From Candidatus Sumerlaeota bacterium (GTDB lineage: Bacteria > Sumerlaeota > T1SED10-198M): 5,666 nucleotides of DNA. The DNA lies in NCBI GenBank assembly GCA_003554345.1, contig PWGE01000145.1, forward strand, positions 1-5,666, in the 5' to 3' direction. Position numbers and translations under genes: made by a program. Below, piece after piece: positions 1 to 5,666 of this stretch; position 1 is the first letter of the stretch; each line of letters opens with the position of its first letter. Below the pieces are notes generated by a model, which worked only from the letters and a program-made list of their open reading frames with translations, was not told where the DNA came from and made no database searches.

Positions 1-1153
1 AGGGGAGGTGCTGAGCTTTTCCTTGAAGACCGACAGAGAATTTACTATGCGTAAGTATCAGCAGGACTCCATTGATACCTTTTGTGCCGGAGGGATGGAA
101 CTTGGAGGAAGCGGGGTGATAGTGCTGCCCTGTGGTGCAGGAAAAACCATTGTGGGAATGGGTATAATGGAACGACTTCAAACGTCCACTCTTGTGATTG
201 TCAATAATATTGAGGCTGCTTCTCAGTGGAAGAATGAGTTGCTTCAAAAGAGTACTTTAACCGAAAAAGAAGTGGGTGAATACCACAGCAGTCAGAAAGA
301 AATACGACCGGTGACAATAGCCACCTATAATATAGTGACCTATCGTAAACATAAAGAGGAAGAATTTTTGCACCTGGATTTGTTCGATAAAAGGAACTGG
401 GGGTTGATTGTGTATGATGAGGTTCATCTCTTACCGGCCCCTATTTTTCAAATCAGTGCTTATTTGCAGGCTAAAAGACGTCTCGGCTTGACTGCCACTC
501 TTATACGGGAAGATGGACGGGAAGATGAAGTGTTCAGCCTGATTGGTCCCAAAAAATATGACGTTCCCTGGAAGATCCTGGAACGTCAGGGCTGGATAGC
601 CAAGGCTTACTGTACAGAATATCGCATTCCTTTAACTCCCCGGGCACGTCAGAAATATGTGGTGGCTTCAGATCGGGAAAAGTTTAAAATAGCCTCATGT
701 AACCCTCGCAAAAAAGAGCTTGTCTGGGAAATTATGTGTCGACATGAAGATGACCATATGCTTATAATCGGTCAGTATCTTCAACACCTTAAGGAGATTG
801 CAGAGGAGCATAATCTTCCTCTTATTACCGGAGCCACTTCTCATGGACGCAGAAAAGAATTATATAATAAGTTTCGCCGGGGTGCTATAAATCGGCTTGT
901 GGTTTCAAAAGTGGCAAACTTTTCTATTGATTTGCCTGATGCGAACGTTGCTGTTCAGGTGTCCGGTACATTTGGTTCCCGGCAGGAGGAAGCCCAACGC
1001 CTGGGCCGTATTTTGCGCCCTAAACAGGAAGGGAAACCAGCTGAATTCTACACCATCATCTCCCGAGATACATCAGAACAGATGTTTGGTATGAAAAGAC
1101 AGCTTTTTCTCGTAGAACAGGGATATCGCTATACTATAGAGAATTTTGATTGA
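1..1153 (+). CDS. XPB/Rad25-type DNA repair helicase (superfamily 2), 5'-partial
   Basis: ATP-dependent 3'-5' DNA helicase of the XPB/ERCC3 family. The frame is open to the left edge and the gene surely begins outside: the visible 380-odd residues are only the motor, while bacterial XPBs usually have about 550-600 residues with an extra N-terminal domain. Residues are counted from the in-frame GTG at 8. The motor opens with RKYQ (15-18), followed by Walker A CGAGKT (42-47), the DEVH box (137-140) and motif III LTATL (161-165). Directly after that is RED (167-169), the hallmark that separates XPB from other SF2 helicases. The second RecA-like lobe carries SKVANFSIDLP (300-310) and the arginine-finger motif QRLGRILRPK (330-339). 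No frameshift or missing catalytic residue is seen. The stop TGA touches the start of mfd, so the two are probably co-translated. The family assignment is secure. The cellular role of bacterial XPB, presumably DNA repair, is inferred from eukaryotic TFIIH and in vitro helicase work. Confidence 0.95.
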   Translation, partial: GEVLSFSLKTDREFTMRKYQQDSIDTFCAGGMELGGSGVIVLPCGAGKTIVGMGIMERLQTSTLVIVNNIEAASQWKNELLQKSTLTEKEVGEYHSSQKEIRPVTIATYNIVTYRKHKEEEFLHLDLFDKRNWGLIVYDEVHLLPAPIFQISAYLQAKRRLGLTATLIREDGREDEVFSLIGPKKYDVPWKILERQGWIAKAYCTEYRIPLTPRARQKYVVASDREKFKIASCNPRKKELVWEIMCRHEDDHMLIIGQYLQHLKEIAEEHNLPLITGATSHGRRKELYNKFRRGAINRLVVSKVANFSIDLPDANVAVQVSGTFGSRQEEAQRLGRILRPKQEGKPAEFYTIISRDTSEQMFGMKRQLFLVEQGYRYTIENFD

Positions 1154-4100
1154 CTATGGGATCTGCTTTAAAAGCATATTTAGATTTTCTGCATGACAGT
1201 CATTATGAACTGTCCTCCCAATTCCTTCGGTATTATCCTCAACCATTATTTCTGCCGCGTATTGAAAGAGGTGCCCGTTCTTTTATCGGTGCCCATCTTT
1301 TCCAGGAAAATTCTCGAAATATCTGTGTGGTTCTGCCTGATCAGGACCGTGCAGAAGAGGCCCTGGAAGAATATGCTTTCTATCTCAATATCCAAAAGCT
1401 GAATGATTTTAATCATCCGCTTCTTTATTTTCCGGAAGTGGATTACTTTTCTCTTCTGGAAAAAGGGGAAACGCCGGAAGAAAACGAGGAATTTCTGTTT
1501 TTCTACGAGAAACTTCAGAAAAGGGTGAAAGAGGAGAAGGAATGTCTGATACTTGTTCAGGGAACTGCTTTTGGCCAGAAGTTTCCACTTTCTCTTGAGA
1601 AGGAAGTTCTACCGCTGTGTATTCAGAAAGGGGAAGATCTTGATAATACCTGGTTGCAGCAACAATTGAATCGTCTGGGATATCGACGCGTCAAAACGGT
1701 GTATGAGCCAGGTGAATACTGTGTGAAGGGAAGTATTCTCGATATCTATCCCTATTACAGGCAATCTCCTGTACGGATAGATCTCTGGGGTGATGAGGTG
1801 GAAAGCATCAGGGAGTTTGATATTCATTCCCAGATTTCAGAGGAAGAATTATCGGACACCCTGGAAATTATCCCCTGTTTCAGTCAGAAATTTTTTATAG
1901 ATGAAGAAGGGCGTGCTTCATTAGCCCGCTTGCAGCGCTACTTACCATCGAATACTTTATATCTGATAGAAGAATACGACGCCATTATTCAGAATATGAA
2001 AGACCTGCATGATAATATTTTTGAACTGGAAGAGAAAAGAAATACCAGTGCTCCTGTTTTTCTGAAGGACTTGTATATTAATCACCAGGAGTTAAGAAGG
2101 GAATTGCTCCAAAAAGGGGCTCTTTTTCTGGGTGGTTTTCAGCCGGGACAGGAAGATAAGGTTCTTACGCGTCGAAAATTACGGGTACAGGAAAAAAATG
2201 TCTGGAAAAAGGTGCCGGAAGATATCCATGAATATAAAGGGCTGAGAGACTATCTTCAAACACGAAAAAAGCAGGAAAGTGTGCTCGTAGTTTGTAATCA
2301 TGAATCCCAGAGTTATCGCCTGGCAAAGGTGCTCAGAGAGGATGGGTTGGGAGTGATACAACTCGATAATCCTCAACCTCATCATCGCCCATTTATTGTT
2401 CAGAAAAAGTTTGCCGGTGAAATTGCACTGGCAACGGGATACCTTCATCACGGTTTTTACTGTGCTTCTACAGATAGTATGGTGATCTCCGACAGGGAAA
2501 TATTTGGCCGCTACCAACGGGAACGCATGTTGAAAGTCACGCCCCAAAAAGGAAGACTTGTCAGAGAGTTCAGTGAACTTTCAGAAGGTGATTATGTTGT
2601 TCACCTGGAATTTGGGATAGGAATATTCAGGGGCCTGGTTCAGGAAACCATTGACAGGACTACCCAGGAATTTATAAAGCTGGAATATGCCGGTGGTGAT
2701 GAAGTGTATGTGCCTGTCATGGATCTCAATAAACTGCAGAAATATGTATCTCCATCTGATGATTACCAGCCCCGGCTGACTAAACTGGGTACCGGGCAAT
2801 GGGATAGACAGAAAAGACGTATCCTTGAAGATGTGGGTGAGACAGCACGCTATCTTGTCCGGTTACAGGCGGAAAGGATGGCAACACCCGGCTATGCTTT
2901 TGGACCGGACGACCATTTGCAACAGGAATTTGAAGGGGCTTTTATATATGATGAAACCCCTGATCAGCTTCAGGCCATAAGGGAAGTGAAAGAAGATATG
3001 GAACAACCCCACCCTATGGAGCGACTTCTCTGTGGAGATGTGGGATTTGGCAAAACAGAAGTAGCAATGAGGGCAGCTTTCAAATGCTGTAATGATGGTA
3101 AACAGGTTGCTATGCTGGCTCCTACAACGGTGCTCGCTCATCAGCATTACTTAACCTTTCAGGAACGCTTTCGTTTTTTTTCTGTGAATATCTCCCTCCT
3201 CAGTGGCTTGCAATCTCCTGTTCAGCAAAAAAAAGTGGTGAAAGATATTCTTGAACACCGGACAGATATTGTAATCGGAACCCATCGCCTCTTATCGGAT
3301 GATGTGCAATTTGCTGATTTAGGGTTACTGGTGATTGATGAAGAACAAAGATTTGGAGTTCGGCAGAAAGAAAAATTAAAAAAGCTCAAAACAAATATGG
3401 ATATCCTTTACTTGAGTGCTACCCCCATTCCCCGCACCCTGTATATGGCATTACAGAATTTCAAGGATATAAGCTTGATTCAGACTCCGCCTGTCAATCG
3501 TCTCTCCATTCTTTCCCGCGTTTATTACTGGAATGAAGAGATAGTAAAATCGGCGGTATTACGGGAAGTTTACCGCGGGGGACAGGTTTATTATCTGTAT
3601 AATCGTGTTGAAAAGATAGCCGTTCGGGTGGAGTATCTTCGAAAACTGCTGCCAGACGTGAAGATAGAGTATTTGCATGCTAAAATGAGCAAGCAGAAGA
3701 TTCAGGATATTATGTTGCGGTTTATTCGAGGAGAATTTCAGGTGTTGGTGGCTACTACCATTATTGAAAATGGGCTGGATATCCCCAATGTTAACACGTT
3801 GATTGTGGAAGGAGCGGAAAAGTTTGGGCTGGCACAGCTGTACCAGATAAGAGGACGTATAGGTCGCCGTCATACCCAGGCTTTTGCGTATTTCTTTATC
3901 ATGACAAGAAATCCTACTATGAGAGCGCGTCAGAGATTGGAAGTCATTCGACAGATTGATCATCTGGGTTCAGGGTTGGAAATAGCCCACAAAGATATGC
4001 AAATCAGGGGGGTTGGGTCCCTTTTGGGGAAAAATCAGCATGGAAATATGCTGCAGATTGGTGTGGAAACCTATGCAGATTTACTCCGCCGTGAAATGCA

Positions 4101-4560
4101 AAAAATGCGGCATAAACGGCCGGAACTTGACTTGCAGGTTTCCATTTCCTGGAATAAACCTTCTTTTATTCCTCACTCTTATATTGAAGATGATATTGAA
4201 CGATATAGCCTCTATAAAAGAATCTCCCAGGTGGAAAATATTAAACAGCTTAAACGCCTTCACCGGGAACTCAAAGACCGCTACGGGTCTCCCCCCCGGG
4301 AGGTAAAAAATCTTCTCCTGCTTTCACAATTGAAATATTCCTGTAAAAAAGCTCTCATTACCTCCTTTCACTATGATCACTCCTTCTTAACATTAGAGTT
4401 TTTGCAGGATAATTCTCCGGAAAAACTGCGTAATTTTGAAAAGAAATACTCTCAATATGTTCAATTAATAAAAGTATGGAATTTGAAACATTTTCGTATT
4501 AAATTAAAGCCAGTACCGGGACACCTTTTGTTAAAAATGGTTCAATACTTTATATCATGA
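1150..4560 (+). CDS. mfd: Mfd, transcription-repair coupling factor
   Basis: Cytoplasmic ATP-driven DNA translocase that pushes stalled RNA polymerase off damaged templates and recruits UvrA for nucleotide excision repair. It has 1136 residues, close to the family norm of about 1150. Order, numbered from TTG 1150: UvrB-like N-terminal modules without a functional Walker A, including GYRRV (177-181) and GEYCVKGSILDIYP (188-201); RNA-polymerase-interacting CarD-like domain starting near SEGDYVVH (478-485); Walker A GDVGFGKT (629-636); DEEQ (730-733); LSATPIPRTL (755-764); TTIIENGLDIPN (869-880); QIRGRIGRR (899-907); TRG motif around LGSGLEIAHKDMQIRGVGSLLG (939-960, stated by its key residues G940, G942, D949, R953, G954, G956); C-terminal autoinhibitory domain to the end. 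The start is uncertain. TTG 1150 overlaps the upstream stop (TTGA) and has a weak AGAG 8 bases upstream. ATG 1156, two codons later, is an equally good or better candidate without a well-spaced ribosome site, which suggests translational coupling. All motor motifs are intact, so it is expected to be active. Confidence 0.98.
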   Translation: MTMGSALKAYLDFLHDSHYELSSQFLRYYPQPLFLPRIERGARSFIGAHLFQENSRNICVVLPDQDRAEEALEEYAFYLNIQKLNDFNHPLLYFPEVDYFSLLEKGETPEENEEFLFFYEKLQKRVKEEKECLILVQGTAFGQKFPLSLEKEVLPLCIQKGEDLDNTWLQQQLNRLGYRRVKTVYEPGEYCVKGSILDIYPYYRQSPVRIDLWGDEVESIREFDIHSQISEEELSDTLEIIPCFSQKFFIDEEGRASLARLQRYLPSNTLYLIEEYDAIIQNMKDLHDNIFELEEKRNTSAPVFLKDLYINHQELRRELLQKGALFLGGFQPGQEDKVLTRRKLRVQEKNVWKKVPEDIHEYKGLRDYLQTRKKQESVLVVCNHESQSYRLAKVLREDGLGVIQLDNPQPHHRPFIVQKKFAGEIALATGYLHHGFYCASTDSMVISDREIFGRYQRERMLKVTPQKGRLVREFSELSEGDYVVHLEFGIGIFRGLVQETIDRTTQEFIKLEYAGGDEVYVPVMDLNKLQKYVSPSDDYQPRLTKLGTGQWDRQKRRILEDVGETARYLVRLQAERMATPGYAFGPDDHLQQEFEGAFIYDETPDQLQAIREVKEDMEQPHPMERLLCGDVGFGKTEVAMRAAFKCCNDGKQVAMLAPTTVLAHQHYLTFQERFRFFSVNISLLSGLQSPVQQKKVVKDILEHRTDIVIGTHRLLSDDVQFADLGLLVIDEEQRFGVRQKEKLKKLKTNMDILYLSATPIPRTLYMALQNFKDISLIQTPPVNRLSILSRVYYWNEEIVKSAVLREVYRGGQVYYLYNRVEKIAVRVEYLRKLLPDVKIEYLHAKMSKQKIQDIMLRFIRGEFQVLVATTIIENGLDIPNVNTLIVEGAEKFGLAQLYQIRGRIGRRHTQAFAYFFIMTRNPTMRARQRLEVIRQIDHLGSGLEIAHKDMQIRGVGSLLGKNQHGNMLQIGVETYADLLRREMQKMRHKRPELDLQVSISWNKPSFIPHSYIEDDIERYSLYKRISQVENIKQLKRLHRELKDRYGSPPREVKNLLLLSQLKYSCKKALITSFHYDHSFLTLEFLQDNSPEKLRNFEKKYSQYVQLIKVWNLKHFRIKLKPVPGHLLLKMVQYFIS

Positions 4561-4562
4561 AA

Positions 4563-4568
4563 AAGGAA
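4563..4568 (+). promoter_or_regulatory. Ribosome binding site deciding the TTG start of the DUF3307 gene
   Basis: AAGGAA lies just after the mfd stop and ends five bases before the TTG at 4574. That is normal Shine-Dalgarno spacing. It is the reason to accept a TTG start, since the next in-frame ATG (4610, residue 13) would cut off the first conserved hydrophobic segment. Confidence 0.7.
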
Positions 4569-4573
4569 TTCCC

Positions 4574-5335
4574 TTGATATTCTTTTTTTTAAGATTTTCT
4601 CTTGCTCATATGCTGGCTGATTTCCCTCTCCAGACTGATTATATATTCAGGTTGAAATCCGAAAAATCCTTGGGTACTCTTCCTCATATTCTCATACATA
4701 TGGTGGTAATGGTTTTTTTTCTTCTTCCTTTTATCAATTCCTGGCGCACCATAGGCGCTATTATTTTTATCAGTGTTTTCCATATGCTTTCTGACACAAA
4801 AAAAATGGATGTAACCAGAATAATAAAGCAGAAGGGTAATACAGCCTACAGTCAACTTCTCTATTTTGGAGTCGATCAAGCTATCCATTTCATTACTATT
4901 ATTCTGGCAGTAACCCTGTTTTATTACCCGGATTACTACCTCACGCCTTTACCGATATACCCTGAACCAGTAATGTCGTTTTACTTGAGTAATACCCCCA
5001 TCATAATCCTTATATTTATAATTTTTGGCATGTATGGAACACCAGCAGTTGCTTTTATAGTAAGCGGACTCTTTTTTACACCCGATCAGGTATCCTTTAA
5101 GGAATCCTGGAAAAACGAGATTTTACAAAAGATATATCGTTTATTGTTAATGGTTTTGTTCCTTCTGCCGGGTAACTATGTGTATTTTGCCTTTATTCCG
5201 CTCATTTTAAATATAACCTATGTCTGTCGGGGAAAGCATAAAAAATCCTATGTGTTTTTCAAAGATGTTGTGGCGACCATGTTAACCCTCATACTGGCCG
5301 CCTTATTGCGGTTTGTGTGTCATCACTACTGTTAG
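4574..5335 (+). CDS. DUF3307-type polytopic membrane protein, function unknown
   Basis: An integral membrane protein of 253 residues with about six hydrophobic segments: roughly 39-54, 58-72, 103-118, 141-165, 189-216 and 231-247, plus a short hydrophobic N-terminus. No signal peptide cleavage site is evident. The N-terminal half has the pattern I associate with DUF3307: AHMLADFPLQTD (11-22), then IHMV (41-44), FHMLSDTKK (69-77) and DQAIHF (101-106). The recurring His and Asp residues at helix ends (H12, D16, D22, H42, H70, D74, D101, H105) could form a polar or metal site, but that is inference. The C-terminal half is longer and less recognisable than the core. It starts at TTG, 13 bases after mfd, behind a good ribosome site, so it is probably the last gene of the XPB-mfd operon. 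No biochemical function is known to me, and no link to repair is visible. Family membership is from remembered pattern, not a profile search. Confidence 0.8.
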   Translation: MIFFFLRFSLAHMLADFPLQTDYIFRLKSEKSLGTLPHILIHMVVMVFFLLPFINSWRTIGAIIFISVFHMLSDTKKMDVTRIIKQKGNTAYSQLLYFGVDQAIHFITIILAVTLFYYPDYYLTPLPIYPEPVMSFYLSNTPIIILIFIIFGMYGTPAVAFIVSGLFFTPDQVSFKESWKNEILQKIYRLLLMVLFLLPGNYVYFAFIPLILNITYVCRGKHKKSYVFFKDVVATMLTLILAALLRFVCHHYC

Positions 5336-5359
5336 GAATGGCTTATTCTATGAATAATT

Positions 5360-5387
5360 TTGAATTTAGAAAGAATGTTGCTATAAT
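5360..5387 (+). promoter_or_regulatory. Candidate sigma-70-type promoter P1 (extended -10) upstream of tRNA-Thr/tuf
   Basis: A perfect TATAAT at 5382-5387 is preceded directly by TGC (5379-5381), giving an extended -10 (TGnTATAAT). TTGAAT at 5360-5365 matches four of six -35 positions at a 16-base spacer. Transcription would start near 5394, leaving a leader of almost 90 bases before the tRNA. The region is AT-rich, so a chance match is possible. Confidence 0.45.
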
Positions 5388-5432
5388 ATTTCTTCAAACA
5401 ATATGAAGCTTGTAGTTTTCCCTGCCTTGGGC

Positions 5433-5462
5433 TTGACAATCTGACAAAACATGGTTTATTCT
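5433..5462 (+). promoter_or_regulatory. Candidate sigma-70-type promoter P2 for tRNA-Thr/tuf
   Basis: A consensus -35 TTGACA lies at 5433-5438. The -10 is poorer: either TTTATT (5455-5460, 16-base spacer) or TATTCT (5457-5462, 18-base spacer), each matching four of six. Transcription would begin near 5467-5470, about a dozen bases before the mature tRNA, a usual short leader for a tRNA gene. It is the likelier main promoter for the tRNA-tuf unit. Confidence 0.55.
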
Positions 5463-5467
5463 GTCAG
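5441..5467 (+). repeat. Inverted repeat overlapping promoter P2 (possible operator)
   Basis: CTGACA (5441-5446) is answered by its exact reverse complement TGTCAG (5462-5467). Inside it, AAAC (5447-5450) pairs with GTTT (5454-5457) around ATG, leaving ATTC unpaired on one side. The repeat spans the P2 spacer and -10, where a DNA-binding protein would block or modulate polymerase. It lies mostly upstream of the predicted transcript start and lacks a T-run, so it is a poor terminator. Operator function is inference. Confidence 0.4.
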
Positions 5468-5480
5468 TTAAATAATAGTT

Positions 5481-5556
5481 GCCCACGTAGCTCAGCAGGT
5501 AGAGCACATGCATGGTAAGCATGGGGTCACCGGTTCAACTCCGGTCGTGGGCTCCA
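5481..5556 (+). tRNA. tRNA-Thr (anticodon GGT), CCA encoded
   Basis: A 76-base cloverleaf that decodes ACC and ACU. The acceptor strands GCCCACG (5481-5487) and CGTGGGC (5546-5552) pair fully. The D stem is GCTC/GAGC with an eight-base loop containing GG. The anticodon stem CATGC/GCATG (5507-5511, 5519-5523) encloses ATGGTAA with anticodon GGT at 5514-5516. The T stem ACCGG/CCGGT encloses TTCAACT. The discriminator base is T73 and CCA (5554-5556) is genomic. Position 32 is A where a pyrimidine is usual, giving an A32/A38 pair. The gene sits 33 bases before tuf without a visible terminator, so it is probably excised from a tRNA-tuf transcript, as known for thrT-tufB in E. coli. Confidence 0.97.
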
Positions 5557-5575
5557 GGTCATAAATTCAAAAGTG

Positions 5576-5581
5576 AAGGAG
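5576..5581 (+). promoter_or_regulatory. Ribosome binding site of tuf
   Basis: AAGGAG ends eight bases before the ATG at 5590. This near-perfect Shine-Dalgarno suits a very highly expressed gene and fixes the start. Confidence 0.85.
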
Positions 5582-5589
5582 AGAGAAAA

Positions 5590-5666
5590 ATGGCAAAAGA
5601 GAAGTTTCAACGTACAAAACCGCACGTTAACATTGGAACCATCGGGCATGTGGATCATGGGAAGAC
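5590..5666 (+). CDS. tuf: Elongation factor Tu, 3'-partial (first 25 codons)
   Basis: EF-Tu is the GTPase that delivers aminoacyl-tRNA to the ribosomal A site. Only 25 full codons and two bases of the next lie inside the window; the rest of the roughly 395-400-residue protein is beyond the right edge. The N-terminus [14 protein letters not shown] leads into the first GTP-binding motif, GHVDHGK followed by the start of a Thr codon (residues 19-26), which is diagnostic of translational GTPases and, with this leader, of EF-Tu. The ATG has a strong ribosome site. The gene follows tRNA-Thr(GGT) closely and is presumably transcribed with it from P1/P2. The MAKEKF start resembles spirochaete EF-Tu but is not unique to them. 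Confidence 0.97.
   Translation, partial: MAKEKFQRTKPHVNIGTIGHVDHGK

Noticed and set aside
1-25. AGGGGAGG at 1-8 as a ribosome site with the GTG at 8 or TTG at 23 as the true start of the XPB gene
   Set aside because: GTG 8 overlaps the purine run and TTG 23 is 14 bases away. The frame is open to the edge, and XPB proteins carry an additional N-terminal domain, so the gene most likely starts left of the window.
2179-3963. Minus-strand open frames within mfd (for example 2179-2547, 2863-3147, 3559-3963)
   Set aside because: They lie antisense to a fully conserved mfd, show no recognisable domain and have low-complexity, shadow-like translations.
4013-4306. Alternative plus-strand frame within the 3' part of mfd
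   Set aside because: It overlaps the conserved TRG and C-terminal region of Mfd in another frame, has no ribosome site and no family resemblance.
5368-5431. Possible intrinsic terminator after the DUF3307 gene (AGAAA/TTTCT, CTTC/GAAG, CCC/GGG pairings)
   Set aside because: The stems are three to five pairs, AT-rich or with long loops, and no T-run follows a stable hairpin.
1-5666. CRISPR array, insertion sequence, toxin-antitoxin or phage-defence locus
   Set aside because: No spaced direct repeats, transposase motifs or small paired genes were seen. Coding density and content are those of a core chromosomal region.

Overview
The window is an ordinary bacterial chromosomal stretch. All genes are on the + strand, in two transcriptional blocks. 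Base composition is moderate (mid-40s % GC by eye). Start codons include TTG, and Shine-Dalgarno sites are clear where expected. A bacterial XPB-type helicase beside mfd, an EF-Tu beginning MAKEKF..RTK and a CCA-encoded tRNA-Thr with U73 would all suit a spirochaete. That placement is tentative, because these traits also occur in other phyla.

Block 1 (1-5335) looks like one operon. It opens inside the 3' two-thirds of an XPB/Rad25-type superfamily 2 helicase gene, whose N-terminal domain lies left of the window. The helicase stop codon touches the start of a full-length mfd, the transcription-repair coupling factor. It retains the UvrB-like modules, RNA-polymerase-interacting domain, RecG-like translocase motors, TRG motif and C-terminal domain. 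Thirteen bases after mfd comes a polytopic membrane protein of the DUF3307 type, with a TTG start that is supported by a good ribosome binding site.

The only intergenic stretch (5336-5480, 145 bases) holds two candidate sigma-70-type promoters. The downstream one is overlapped by an inverted repeat. I see no convincing terminator there.

Block 2 (5481-5666) is a tRNA-Thr(GGT) gene followed 33 bases later by the first 25 codons of tuf (EF-Tu). This tRNA-Thr/tuf linkage is known from other bacteria, and here the two are probably co-transcribed.

Functionally, the first two genes are ATP-driven DNA motors. Mfd removes stalled RNA polymerase and recruits UvrA. XPB-family proteins are 3'-5' helicases whose eukaryotic relatives open DNA in transcription and nucleotide excision repair. 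Their adjacency suggests linked expression of two repair motors, although the role of bacterial XPB is not settled. The membrane protein has no evident link to repair. I found no CRISPR array, insertion sequence, prophage or clearly new system. The points most worth a second look are the XPB-mfd pairing, the mfd/DUF3307 junction, the inverted repeat over the tRNA-tuf promoter and the A32 in the tRNA anticodon loop.
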